Source: Deltaproteobacteria bacterium
Lineage (GTDB): Bacteria; Desulfobacterota; BSN033; UBA1163
DNA length: 51,263 bases
Direction of reading: 5' to 3'
Assembly: GCA_018333535.1 (NCBI GenBank)
Contig: JAGXTA010000121.1
Span: 1-51,263, forward strand
Shown here one piece after another: positions 34,756-43,969 of this stretch. The notes under the pieces are model-generated. The model was not told the origin of the DNA. It saw only the letters and a program-made list of their open reading frames with translations, and made no database searches. Numbering within the stretch: the first letter of the stretch is position 1; each line of letters starts with the position of its first letter. The translations under genes were made by a program, and so were the position numbers.

Positions 34756-37044
34756 CTAACGGTCTTTTAACGCATCTGCAAAGGGGTTATTGAAAAGCTG
34801 TTTCTGAGCCATTCCCTTACGAACGGGTTCTCTTCTTTCCCCCTTTTTTTCTCTTGTCACACCCGCACTTGCTTCGTGCGTTTGAACGGTCTGCGAAGGA
34901 CCGCTTCGCATCGAAAGGGAAATCCGCTTTCGCTCAATCTCCACATTGAGCACCGTCACCATCACCCTCTGATGGACCTTCACCACCTCGCTTGGATTCT
35001 TAACAAAGCGGTTAGAAAGCTCGCTCACATGAATCAGGCCGTCTTGATGAACGCCGATATCGACAAACGCGCCGAAAGCCGTGATGTTTGTGACAATCCC
35101 CGGAAGCCTCATCCCCGGTTTAAGGTCCTCCATCTTGTCAACCCCTTCGGTAAAGGCAAAGGTCTCAAAGGACTCTCTGGGATCGCGTCCGGGCTTGGCA
35201 AGCTCATTCAAAATATCATTGAGTGTCGGCAGGCCCACTGACTCGGTTAGATAATTCTTTGAGTCAATCTTTTTCCGAAGATCCTCATCCTTGATCAGGT
35301 CGCTTACCGAGCAACTCAGATCCCGTGCCATGGCCTCAACAATGAAATAGCTCTCGGGGTGGACAGCGCTTCCGTCCAATGGGTTTTTTGCACCCCTTAT
35401 CCTGAGAAACCCGGCGGCCTGTTCGAATGCCTTTGGACCCAGGCGGGGAACCTTTTTCAATTCTTCCCTTGAGCCGAAGGGCCCATGTTCATTACGATAT
35501 TTAATCATCGCTTTGGCAAGTTGTGGCCCCAATCCAGAAACATAAGTGAGGAGTTCTTTGCTCGCCGTATTGACCTCCACTCCAACGGCGTTCACGCAGC
35601 TCATCACCACATCATCAAGGCCCCTCTTCAGCGCAGGCTGGTCGACATCGTGCTGATATTGGCCGACTCCGATTGACTTCGGATCGATCTTGACGAGCTC
35701 TGCAAGAGGATCCATTAGTCGCCTTCCGATAGAGACCGATCCCCTCACGGTGACATCGTGGTCCGGAAACTCCTCCCGCGCCACATCGGATGCAGAATAG
35801 ACGGATGCCCCGCTCTCATTAACCATCATGACGGAAATGTGCATGGGAAGGCCGAGCCTTTTCACAAAGGTCTCCGTTTCCCTTCCCGCGGTTCCATTCC
35901 CAACGGCAATGGCTTCAACCTCAAACCGGTCGCATCGCTCCATGACCGTTTTCGCTGCCTCATCAGCCTCTTTTTCAGATTGGTGCGGGAAGATCGTATC
36001 CGTATGAAGGAGTTTTCCCTGCCGATCAAGACAGACGACTTTACATCCTGTTCGGAAGCCGGGGTCAATGGCAAGCACGTTTTTCTGGCCCAGCGGTGGC
36101 GCCAGTATGAGTTGACGGAGGTTTTCTGCAAAAACACGGATGGCCTCTTCATCGGCCCGCTTCTTTGTATGGACCCGGATCTCTGTCTCCATCGAAGGGA
36201 GAAGAAGGCGTTGATAACCATCCTCAAGGGCTTGCCGCACCTGATCGGAGGCCGGGCCACTGCCTTTGATAAAAATAGATTCCAATATCGCAATCGCTTC
36301 TTGCTCGGGCGGAAGAACGCGAAGCGTCAGGACTTCCTCCTTCTCTCCGCGTCTCATGGCAAGAATACGATGGGAGGGCGCTGTATGAACGGGTTCTTCC
36401 CATTCAAAGTAGTCCCTGTACTTGATCCCTTCCTTCTCTTTCCCTGCGATGACCTTTGATCTGAACCGGGCCTTCCGGAGGAGAAAATCCCTCATGTTGC
36501 CCCGCGCGGTTGCATCTTCACTGATCCATTCCGCAATGATGTCCCTTGCCCCTGAAAGCGCTTCTTCCACAGAGTCGACTCCTTTTTCCCCATCAACGAA
36601 AGCCAGGGCTTCGCCGAAAGGATCCTGGTTCACAGGGTCAATGCCGTCCTGCGCAAAAAGACGCTGTGCCAATGGCTCAAGCCCCTTTTCCCTTGCGATG
36701 GTGGCGCGCGTTCTGCGCTTGGGCCGGAAGGGGAGGTAAATGTCTTCCAGGACAGTCATCGTCTCCGCTCCATCGATCTTTGCTTTAAGCTCCTCGGTCA
36801 ATAACCCTCTCTCTTCGAGAGATCGGAAAATGGCCTCCCTGCGGCTGTCCAGATCAGACAGCTTTTCAAGCCGGTCCCGGATGGCGGTGATGGCCACTTC
36901 ATCCAGTGACTGCGTTGCCTCCTTTCGATAACGGGCGATAAAAGGAATGGTGGCTCCCTCTTCAAGAAGTCGGGCAACCGCGCTCACCTGCTCCGGCCCG
37001 ATAGAAAGCTCGACGGCAATCCGTCCGACATGCATCTCGTTCAT
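34756..37044 (-). CDS. tex: Tex-family RNA-binding protein
   Basis: Tex is a conserved cytoplasmic RNA-binding factor related to Spt6 that affects transcription. The 762-aa product has the Tex N-terminus (ISVEL-like EQVSAVARLLEEGATIPFIARYRKE), a YqgF-like domain (VLAIDPGFRTGCKVVCLDRQG), a helix-hairpin-helix (LLTYVSGLGPQLAKAMIKYR) and a C-terminal S1 domain (GMRLPGIVTNITAFGAFVDI). AGGA lies about 6 nt before the ATG. Length and domain order are standard. After the S1 domain a basic tail (VTREKKGERREPVRKG) is likely disordered. Confidence 0.96.
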   Translation of the reverse strand: MNEMHVGRIAVELSIGPEQVSAVARLLEEGATIPFIARYRKEATQSLDEVAITAIRDRLEKLSDLDSRREAIFRSLEERGLLTEELKAKIDGAETMTVLEDIYLPFRPKRRTRATIAREKGLEPLAQRLFAQDGIDPVNQDPFGEALAFVDGEKGVDSVEEALSGARDIIAEWISEDATARGNMRDFLLRKARFRSKVIAGKEKEGIKYRDYFEWEEPVHTAPSHRILAMRRGEKEEVLTLRVLPPEQEAIAILESIFIKGSGPASDQVRQALEDGYQRLLLPSMETEIRVHTKKRADEEAIRVFAENLRQLILAPPLGQKNVLAIDPGFRTGCKVVCLDRQGKLLHTDTIFPHQSEKEADEAAKTVMERCDRFEVEAIAVGNGTAGRETETFVKRLGLPMHISVMMVNESGASVYSASDVAREEFPDHDVTVRGSVSIGRRLMDPLAELVKIDPKSIGVGQYQHDVDQPALKRGLDDVVMSCVNAVGVEVNTASKELLTYVSGLGPQLAKAMIKYRNEHGPFGSREELKKVPRLGPKAFEQAAGFLRIRGAKNPLDGSAVHPESYFIVEAMARDLSCSVSDLIKDEDLRKKIDSKNYLTESVGLPTLNDILNELAKPGRDPRESFETFAFTEGVDKMEDLKPGMRLPGIVTNITAFGAFVDIGVHQDGLIHVSELSNRFVKNPSEVVKVHQRVMVTVLNVEIERKRISLSMRSGPSQTVQTHEASAGVTREKKGERREPVRKGMAQKQLFNNPFADALKDR

Positions 37045-37145
37045 GACTTCCTCATGAGATCAAAGTAGTTTTCCTAAGGTAAAACATTCAAGGAGAGATT
37101 TAAAGGTTTAAGCAGTAAAAAACGAAATGGGGTTGGAAAGGAAAA

Positions 37146-37178
37146 CCTGAATGGCAATCCGAATCGGCCGGTCTTCCA
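37146..37178. repeat. interspersed repeat, copy shared with 29907-29940
   Basis: This is the second copy of the repeat around GGCAATCCGAA and CGGTCTTCCA, in the spacer between tex and the acyl-CoA dehydrogenase. No gene is present in 37045-37213. Confidence 0.6.
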
Positions 37179-37213
37179 TCCCACAAATCCTTTGCCTGTC
37201 TCTATTTCCCGGT

Positions 37214-38911
37214 TTATGGATTTATGGTGTATTGACCTTTTAAAGAATAGACATGGTTTTCCCAGATGCGCCTGAACCTCTCTTCGTCTGGGACAGGACT
37301 CTTCATCATCCTTCTGCACAGGTCCTTCTGCCTCGGCGTGCTGCTCGGTTTACAAAATACCTGAAGTCCATATTTGGAAAAATCTCTCACCATAAAGTCG
37401 AATATTGCATCGATGAGATCATCTTCGACATCGAAAAAATCCCTGCTTTCAAGGATTAATTGCCCGTAGGCCACCAGGGTAAAGATCTCGCCCAGGGTCA
37501 GGAGATAGTCAATGTCCTTGCTCTGGTTTTGATCCGGCGTTGCCTGGATAAGAAATTCAGTGAAGGTGGCAATTTGGTCCTTGAAAACCTCCACGTTGGG
37601 CAAATTCACACCCTGGTAGGCGATCTTGTAGTCGTGAAACTGGACCTTTGCCAATCCTTTCGTCGGTCCCTGATGAAAAAGGCCATCGTCATTGGACGCA
37701 TCGTCTCGCCGGGGGACTTTTGCAAATCCTTTGGGATGAAAGAAATAATTCTGCATAAACTTGACCACCAGCGCCATATTGACATGAACCGTCCCTTCCA
37801 GCTTGGGTAGCATCCGGATTTCATGCGTTGCGATTTCAAAAAAGGGCTCCTTTTCAAAACCCTTGGCCGCAATCACCTCCCACAACAGGTTGATCACCTC
37901 TTCCCCCTGTGTGGTCACCTTCATCTTCACCATGGGGTTATACAGGAGATATCTCCGGTCCTCCTGTGAGGCCATGCGCATATAATCGCTCGCCCTTTCG
38001 GAAAAGAGTTTCATGGCAACAAGGCGGCAGTACGCATCCGTAAAAAGCCTCTTCACATGTGGGAAATCGGTCACCCATTGACCATAGACATATCGGCTGG
38101 CCGCATGGTCAATGGCCTCATAGAAAGCATGGGTGCACAATCCGATCGAACCCCATCCTAAGTTGAACTTGCAGATGTTGATGGTATTGAGCATATCATC
38201 CCACGCCCTCTGACCTTTGCTCAGGATATCCAACTCCGTGATCGGATAGTCGTGGAGCGCATATTCGGCGACATAATTTGATTCGTTCACGACATTTTGA
38301 ACACACTCGAATTTCTCGTGCTTGGAGTCGACCACAAACCAGACATAATCACCGGTATCCGACATCTTCGCAAAGGTTGAAACCATGGCGGCTTCATTTC
38401 CATTTCCGATATAATATTTGTCACCCTTTGCCACATAGGTACCGTCTCCCTTGGGGGTTAGCATCATATCCGTCGAATAGATATCCGCACCATGCTCCTT
38501 TTCTGAAAGTCCGAACCCAAAGACCCTGCCCTCTTCCAATTGTTTAGCCGCCCGATGCTTCACGGTCTCGTTCTCCCCCAAAAAGATCGGCCCCAGACCC
38601 AGCATGGTGACCTGCAAGGTGTACCAGTACGTCAGCCCGTAGAAAGAGGTGATCTCTGCAAACTCGCAATTGCGATAGGTATCCCAGCGCGAATCCTCGG
38701 CTCCATAGCCCTTGGGAGTCATCAGGGTGGCAAAAATCTTTTCCTTTTTTAAGAATTCGACAAAATCATAATTCCAGACCTTTTCATGGTAGTCCTTTTT
38801 GATCTTCTTCAAACCCTTGTTTTCCAGAAACGCGATCGTTTTCAGCATGATCTCGCGAGATCTTTCATCAGGATACGGCCGTTTGTGCTTTTTAGGATTG
38901 AATAAAATCAT
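37214..38911 (-). CDS. acyl-CoA dehydrogenase family protein
   Basis: This 565-aa member of the acyl-CoA dehydrogenase superfamily is longer than the usual 380-aa enzymes. FAD/substrate segments include VFGFGLSEKEHGADIYSTDM, AKGDKYYIGNGNEAAMVS and a region AFYEAIDHAASRYVYGQWVTDF. The catalytic-base region is LPKLEGTVHVNMALV, with EGT matching the family. It would oxidise an acyl-CoA to the enoyl-CoA and pass electrons to ETF; the chain length is unknown. AAGGAGGGCGC lies just before the ATG. No ETF or other beta-oxidation gene is adjacent. Confidence 0.85.
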   Translation of the reverse strand: MILFNPKKHKRPYPDERSREIMLKTIAFLENKGLKKIKKDYHEKVWNYDFVEFLKKEKIFATLMTPKGYGAEDSRWDTYRNCEFAEITSFYGLTYWYTLQVTMLGLGPIFLGENETVKHRAAKQLEEGRVFGFGLSEKEHGADIYSTDMMLTPKGDGTYVAKGDKYYIGNGNEAAMVSTFAKMSDTGDYVWFVVDSKHEKFECVQNVVNESNYVAEYALHDYPITELDILSKGQRAWDDMLNTINICKFNLGWGSIGLCTHAFYEAIDHAASRYVYGQWVTDFPHVKRLFTDAYCRLVAMKLFSERASDYMRMASQEDRRYLLYNPMVKMKVTTQGEEVINLLWEVIAAKGFEKEPFFEIATHEIRMLPKLEGTVHVNMALVVKFMQNYFFHPKGFAKVPRRDDASNDDGLFHQGPTKGLAKVQFHDYKIAYQGVNLPNVEVFKDQIATFTEFLIQATPDQNQSKDIDYLLTLGEIFTLVAYGQLILESRDFFDVEDDLIDAIFDFMVRDFSKYGLQVFCKPSSTPRQKDLCRRMMKSPVPDEERFRRIWENHVYSLKGQYTINP

Positions 38912-38984
38912 GCGCCCTCCTTCTCATAGAGTTTCGTAAAACAGGATCATTCATCTCACCTGAAAGGCTTGGACGGAATCAACT

Positions 38985-39464
38985 TCATGGGGTCTGATAA
39001 TGAAGATCTACCATAATATGCCCTATTCGCGGGAGATTTCCTCTGTCGAACGGAGCAGGCAGTGGGTATTCATCTTGACCTTTCACCCCGGATTCGAAGG
39101 TAAACGGAAAGACCGCTTCGTCGCTCTCATTTTTGGCTTTGTCAAAAATCGAAACCTTCACCATGATCCGGGTCCACTCCGGCAAAAACGAAGCTTTTAA
39201 ACTAAAGGTATTCCATTGAAGGAATCCGATCAAATGATTCCGATATTGGGGCTTCAGGATGATCCAATCCGTTGGGTAAGAACCGTAGCCCAACTGGTTG
39301 ACGACGATAGCGATCTTATCCATATCTCCATCCGGGTCTTCCGCCTCGATATAAATCTTCCAGATAGACCCATAGGGGCCCTTCTCCACGGCAAAAGCAT
39401 GAGTAATGATGGGCGCTTTTGTTTCAGTCCCATTAGGATTTTTTGTTTTCTTCATCTCATTCAT
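38985..39464 (-). CDS. hypothetical protein coupled to the TS-like gene
   Basis: This 159-aa protein is not recognised. It begins MNEMKKTKNPNGTETKAPII, then shows a beta-rich region (GSIWKIYIEAEDPDGDMDKIAIVV, MVKVSIFDKAKNESDEAVFPF) resembling an extracellular beta-sandwich or fibronectin-like fold, but it has no signal peptide. It overlaps the preceding thymidylate-synthase-like gene by 8 bp, so they are translationally coupled and probably work together. An in-frame start eight codons upstream exists, but this ATG fits the overlap best. Confidence 0.6.
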   Translation of the reverse strand: MNEMKKTKNPNGTETKAPIITHAFAVEKGPYGSIWKIYIEAEDPDGDMDKIAIVVNQLGYGSYPTDWIILKPQYRNHLIGFLQWNTFSLKASFLPEWTRIMVKVSIFDKAKNESDEAVFPFTFESGVKGQDEYPLPAPFDRGNLPRIGHIMVDLHYQTP

Positions 39465-40353
39465 CGTCTCTCTTGGTTCCTTTGGCATACCAGTCCGGAT
39501 CTCTGGCTAAATTCGCACGCGCCTCCTGGGTCATCATCTCAAAAGCGGGGTGAGTGCTTTCCCAGGCTCGATTTCTGTAAAAACCGTCACGCATCTTTTC
39601 AACCTCTATTTTGACCTCTTCAAAATATCTGCCGTAAAGATGCAGCGAATCGCTGATATCCACATACCGCCCCACGCTGACCGGCTTGCCTATTCTTTTC
39701 GATATCCGTTCGGCAATCACCCGCTGCAGATCCGTCAGCGCATAAACGTTCATAAACCATGCCTTGTACAAATCTCTGCTGCGCCAATGTGTGTTCATGT
39801 TCAGCGCCAATTTACCCGCTTCATCGGCCACCAGCCTGCACCATATCCGTTGCAGACAGGGAGGGTCTTCCGTATAAATATCTGCCGTCGGCATCCATGT
39901 GATGGCTTGCGCCCGCCGGGTGTACTCCACCTTTGACAGCGAATCGATGATGTATTCAACCTGATCCACTGGCGCAAAGGGCTTCTTGGCGCCTTCTGGA
40001 TCCCGCAGTCCGTAAACCGGACAATAGGCAAAAAGCCTCTCATGATAGGTATAGGTCCACTTTCCTGCCGCCGGGTCGATCCAGTGGTCATGGATCCCAT
40101 CCACCACCTCCTGTCGATAGACCTCCAGCTCAACAGGGCCCCCTGGATAATTCTTGTGAATCCGAGGTTCGGCAAAGGGGTGATAAACGGTAACGATGAC
40201 GGTGGCATCTTTGCTTGGCGCATCCTCCGCCTTGTCATACTGCGTTTTGATATCCAATCCATCATCCCAGACGGCTAAGACAGCCTTCTCCCATGCCTCC
40301 GGCAGACACTCTGCATTGATGGACAATGTGGGAATATTTCCTGATGCTTTCAT
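39457..40353 (-). CDS. divergent thymidylate-synthase-fold protein
   Basis: The 298-aa product resembles ThyA around the catalytic Cys and the nucleotide site: MPTADIYTEDPPCLQRIWCRL corresponds to LPPC, MNTHWRSRDLYKAWFMNVY to the RS-D-FLG-PFN region, and YVDISDSLHLYG to GDAHIY. Arg and Cys key residues seem present, but the rest is too divergent for a standard ThyA. It might methylate or hydroxymethylate a pyrimidine nucleotide other than dUMP. GAGGAG lies 7 nt before the ATG. It is the first gene of a two-gene unit with the hypothetical protein downstream. Confidence 0.7.
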   Translation of the reverse strand: MKASGNIPTLSINAECLPEAWEKAVLAVWDDGLDIKTQYDKAEDAPSKDATVIVTVYHPFAEPRIHKNYPGGPVELEVYRQEVVDGIHDHWIDPAAGKWTYTYHERLFAYCPVYGLRDPEGAKKPFAPVDQVEYIIDSLSKVEYTRRAQAITWMPTADIYTEDPPCLQRIWCRLVADEAGKLALNMNTHWRSRDLYKAWFMNVYALTDLQRVIAERISKRIGKPVSVGRYVDISDSLHLYGRYFEEVKIEVEKMRDGFYRNRAWESTHPAFEMMTQEARANLARDPDWYAKGTKRDDE

Positions 40354-40413
40354 CTCAAACTCCTCATATCAAAATTTGCCGCAGAGGGTCACATCTTCAG
40401 ATGTCATTCTACG

Positions 40414-40612
40414 GTTGCATAAAAATTACACGAAAAGGGAGGTGGGTGTGCTGGAAATCCTTTACAGCGGCACCTTTAAATGGTTGGCTACTCAGGTTTC
40501 AAGCATACCTCAAAGGTCACCGCAGGTGACATCGAATGTTCCCCATAAAGCATAGAAACGATCCGCAATTGTAAAGGGTTGGAAGCATGCCCACCTCCCT
40601 TTTCTTTGCAAC
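40414..40612. other. 199-nt imperfect palindrome, copy B of a structured element
   Basis: The element is bounded by GTTGCA (40414-40419) and TGCAAC (40607-40612). The arms AAAAGGGAGGTGGG (40433-40446) and CCCACCTCCCTTTT pair perfectly, and CCTTTACA pairs with TGTAAAGG. The interior contains CCTTTAA, a TTTC word, the hairpin GTCACC-GC-AGGTGAC and TTCCCCATAA, in the same order and spacing as copy A. The stem sequences differ from copy A although each is self-complementary. It lies between the TS-like gene and addA; no gene is seen in 40354-40645. Confidence 0.6.
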
Positions 40613-40645
40613 GTTAGGGGTCATTATTTTCCCCTGCCTTTCATT

Positions 40646-43600
40646 TTACCTCATTATTGAAATGGGTTCCATCAGGTGGAGAAAGAAGAGGATGACCTCT
40701 TTGGGAGGGCCGCCAAAGATGGCCCGAATGGCATCGGCATAAACTCCCACCTGGGGCCTGTAATGTTCAATTCTTGGATTCAAATCCTTTTTATCCACCA
40801 GGTCGGTCTTAAAATCGAGAACGACCAGTCCGTCTTCTTCCTTAAAAACCACATCCATCACACCCTCGATAAGGATTCCGTCCTTCTGATAGGTGAAGGG
40901 GACCTCTTTTTGGTAGTCACTTGATTGAATGACACGCTGGAGGATCGGAAAATGGATCGCCTGCCGGACCAACTCCCCTGCCCTTTTGATCATGGGTTCT
41001 GTTGCCCCAAACCCTTTCCCTTCAATGACCGCCATCTCTTCCAGAAGATCGGCCTTACTCCAATTCACCTTCTCAAAAAGACGGTGAACGAGTTTCCCAA
41101 AGATGGCTCCTTCGCCGCCGGTCACCGGAGAAATCACCCATTCATCATCCTTCTCAACCTCCTCAACCTTTTCCATGGCAGTGGCAATGAGACGCCCCGT
41201 CCCAGCCCGCCTCTTTAATTCCTCCTGAGTCTTTTTCCAATGCTCGAATCGAGAGAGGGATAATCTAATATCTTCTCCCCGTTTCCTTTCAAGGTTTAAT
41301 GGACCCCTGAACGCATTATCCTCTCCGGGCTTGAGTTCAAGCGTGTTGGTATCGTAGAACATCATCTCTTGATCCCATTTTCCAAACGGAACGTTATCCG
41401 GCTCGCTTAAATACGGCTGTAGGTATTTTAAGAAACTGCCTCCCGGAATATCCTTTTTCCCGTCCTTCTTTTCCTTCACCCAGAAGACAGGCAGAACTAA
41501 AAAGTCTCTCGCCCGCGTCATCCCCACATAGAGAAGCCGCCTCTCTTCAGCTTCCCCCCGCTTCTCCTCCCACTGGCTTAACGCTTCATAATTGCGCGTC
41601 CAGAAACGATCATCTTGACTGCCTATTTTTGCGGCGATCCGCCCTCCACTGCGGTCGATGATAAAATCCTCACCTTTGTTGCCCTTATGGGCAAGGTCCG
41701 TCAGGATAACCATTGGGAATTCTAATCCCTTGGCTTTGTGGATCGTCAGGAGCCTGACAAAATTGTCCCCCCGTTCAAGTGTGGGAGGTTCTTCCTCTTC
41801 AGCCTCTTCCTCCTGCCGTTCAGAAAGCCATCGCACAAAACCTCTGAAACTCAACATTCCCCTTTCATCCAGCGCGCGCGCCACATCGCCGATCTTGAGA
41901 AGATTCGCAACCCTCTGCTCGCCTTGAGGCTTCAAAAGAAAGAGGACTAAGCCGCGCGTTGCCTCATAGAGCCTCTTTAAAAGGGCTGAGACGCTTGCCT
42001 GATTTCGCATCTCGTGGAGCTCTCGAAGAAGACGAAAAGGCTGTTCCAAATCGGTTCTTTGAGCCTCCTGCAAGCAATTTAAACTTCCTCCATTGGCATG
42101 AAAAAGGAAGAGTTCCTCATCCGAGGTTCCAAAGAAAGGCGAGCGGAGCGCTGCGATCAAAGAGACCTTGTCATTCGGGTTGTCAACTGCCTGAAGAACA
42201 GCCAGGAGCTGCTGAATCTCCTGACGCTTATAAAAATGTCTCCCGCCGATCACCCGGTAGTCCACCTCGTAAGATCTTAAGGCCTCCTCTAAAGGATTGA
42301 GGGGTGTATAGGTCCGCATCAGGATGGCAATGTCCTTGAACAGGATGGGTCGGAAGGATTGATCCGCCTCATCCCACACCTGCCACTTCTCTTCGCTCAC
42401 AAGCTTCTGTATAAAGGAGGCGACGCATCGGGACTCCCACCGGCGGCATTCTTCCATGCTGGTCATCACGATCTCTTTTTTCCCGGGCGGGTATAAGAGC
42501 ATGGTGCCTTGCTCCGGGGGGACGGTCTCTTTCGCTCGGCCAAAATGGAGAGGCACATATCCTGGCTGATAGTGGCCATCCTCCGGGGGCTTGATGAGAT
42601 CTTCAAAGATTCTATTGACGACTTTGACGAGAGAGGGCGCGCATCGAAAATTCTGAGAGATGGTGAGAAGGTGGTCTTGACCCATCCGGGTCTTGGCGTC
42701 CTCGTACATCTCAATGTCCGCCCGGCGGAACCGGTAAATGGACTGCTTTGGATCGCCCACGATAAAGACCCGTTTGGAGGCAACCCGGACCTCTTTCCAT
42801 TCGGATGCCTCTGTTTTTTCATCCTCCGAAAGGAAGAAGACAATCTCGGCCTGGAGGGGGTCCGTATCCTGAAACTCGTCCACTAATAAAAACCTGTACT
42901 GGCTGCGGAAATACCTTCGAACCTCAGGATGTTCCTTGAGCATACGGCTGGTGAACATAAGTAGGTCATGGAAGTCAAGAAGGTTCCGTTCCTGCTTGGC
43001 CTGTTTATAAACGTCGATATATCCGGTCAAACGGTTTGCAAGTCCTGTCATGACCGAATCGGCGATGGCTTCCCAGGTTTCATTGAGATTTTCGGAGATG
43101 GAGCTAAAATGCTCTCTCGCCCTATCAAGTTGATGATCAGGCTTCCAGTTCTTCTTGGCTCCTTTGTTCGGGGACCCCATTGAGATTTCTTTAAAAATGA
43201 ACCGCTCCCTTTCTTCTCGATCCGAAATCGACTCAAGCTTTTTCAGCTTTACGTTTAGCTCTTCGATGATCAGGATGGCCTTATCCTCTGCATCCCTGCA
43301 ATAGGGCTTTAATTGGTTCAAGGACTCTACGTCCTCCTTAAATGCCCTGACGAATCGCCCGATGATTTTCTCCAGATCCTCAGGGGATTGAGAAGAAGGG
43401 AGGTACTCCAACACATCCCGGTTTTCGAGTATGGAGCCGCTCATGTTGCGTATCTGATCCGGTTTTATTCCGATGAGCACGGCCCGACGCAATGCCGGGT
43501 CATCCGCATCCATCTCTTTTTCAAACCAATCCTCCCAGACCTCCGTCTGTAAAAGCCTGGCCATCAGGCCGTCGGCCACTTCAAAATTTGGATCGAGCCC

Positions 43601-43969
43601 TGCCTCCACAGGGCGCTCCCGCAGCAAAGAACCGCAGAAGGAGTGAATGGTTGTGACCTGCATCCGTTCCAGGTCAGAAATGGCTTCTGAAATTCGCTGA
43701 TATTCTTCGGAAGCCAACTCACCTGCAAGGCCTTTTTCCAGTTCCTGACGCAACTTCACCTTTAACTCGGCAGCGGCCTTCTCCGTAAAGGTGATGGCAA
43801 CCACCTCTTCCAGTCCTGCCTCCCCTTCCCTGATGAGTTTGATGATCCGACTAACCAAGACCGTCGTCTTCCCCGTTCCAGCGGCCGCCTCAACGATGTA
43901 ACTCTGGGAGAGGTCTCCGGCAGCCAAGTCGCGCTGTTGCTGGTCCATGAGCTTCGTTTCGGATTTCAT
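40646..43969 (-). CDS. addA: UvrD/Rep-family helicase-nuclease, AddA-like
   Basis: This 1107-aa superfamily-1 helicase forms a double-strand-break resection enzyme with AddB. Helicase motifs are clear: VEAAAGTGKTTVLVSRI (Walker A), ITFTEKAAAELK, LLVDEFQDTDPLQ (Walker B), VGDPKQSIYRFRRAD, VRLLTIHKAKGLEFP and LLYVGMTRARDF. The C-terminal RecB-type nuclease domain has HRLFEKVNW, GVMDVVF and LVVLDFKTD. The ATG overlaps the addB stop (ATGA), so the order is addB-addA and they are coupled. All key residues look intact. Confidence 0.95.
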   Translation of the reverse strand: MKSETKLMDQQQRDLAAGDLSQSYIVEAAAGTGKTTVLVSRIIKLIREGEAGLEEVVAITFTEKAAAELKVKLRQELEKGLAGELASEEYQRISEAISDLERMQVTTIHSFCGSLLRERPVEAGLDPNFEVADGLMARLLQTEVWEDWFEKEMDADDPALRRAVLIGIKPDQIRNMSGSILENRDVLEYLPSSQSPEDLEKIIGRFVRAFKEDVESLNQLKPYCRDAEDKAILIIEELNVKLKKLESISDREERERFIFKEISMGSPNKGAKKNWKPDHQLDRAREHFSSISENLNETWEAIADSVMTGLANRLTGYIDVYKQAKQERNLLDFHDLLMFTSRMLKEHPEVRRYFRSQYRFLLVDEFQDTDPLQAEIVFFLSEDEKTEASEWKEVRVASKRVFIVGDPKQSIYRFRRADIEMYEDAKTRMGQDHLLTISQNFRCAPSLVKVVNRIFEDLIKPPEDGHYQPGYVPLHFGRAKETVPPEQGTMLLYPPGKKEIVMTSMEECRRWESRCVASFIQKLVSEEKWQVWDEADQSFRPILFKDIAILMRTYTPLNPLEEALRSYEVDYRVIGGRHFYKRQEIQQLLAVLQAVDNPNDKVSLIAALRSPFFGTSDEELFLFHANGGSLNCLQEAQRTDLEQPFRLLRELHEMRNQASVSALLKRLYEATRGLVLFLLKPQGEQRVANLLKIGDVARALDERGMLSFRGFVRWLSERQEEEAEEEEPPTLERGDNFVRLLTIHKAKGLEFPMVILTDLAHKGNKGEDFIIDRSGGRIAAKIGSQDDRFWTRNYEALSQWEEKRGEAEERRLLYVGMTRARDFLVLPVFWVKEKKDGKKDIPGGSFLKYLQPYLSEPDNVPFGKWDQEMMFYDTNTLELKPGEDNAFRGPLNLERKRGEDIRLSLSRFEHWKKTQEELKRRAGTGRLIATAMEKVEEVEKDDEWVISPVTGGEGAIFGKLVHRLFEKVNWSKADLLEEMAVIEGKGFGATEPMIKRAGELVRQAIHFPILQRVIQSSDYQKEVPFTYQKDGILIEGVMDVVFKEEDGLVVLDFKTDLVDKKDLNPRIEHYRPQVGVYADAIRAIFGGPPKEVILFFLHLMEPISIMR

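Noticed and set aside
35758-36459. 233-codon plus-strand frame inside tex
   Set aside because: It is a shadow of tex on the opposite strand and shows no family resemblance.
37074-37319. 81-codon minus-strand frame before the acyl-CoA dehydrogenase
   Set aside because: It overlaps the dehydrogenase 3' end and translates an interspersed repeat, not a gene.
40414-40612. Integron attC site
   Set aside because: The folded architecture is similar, but the end boxes do not fit RYYYAAC/GTTRRRY and no integrase or cassette array is present.
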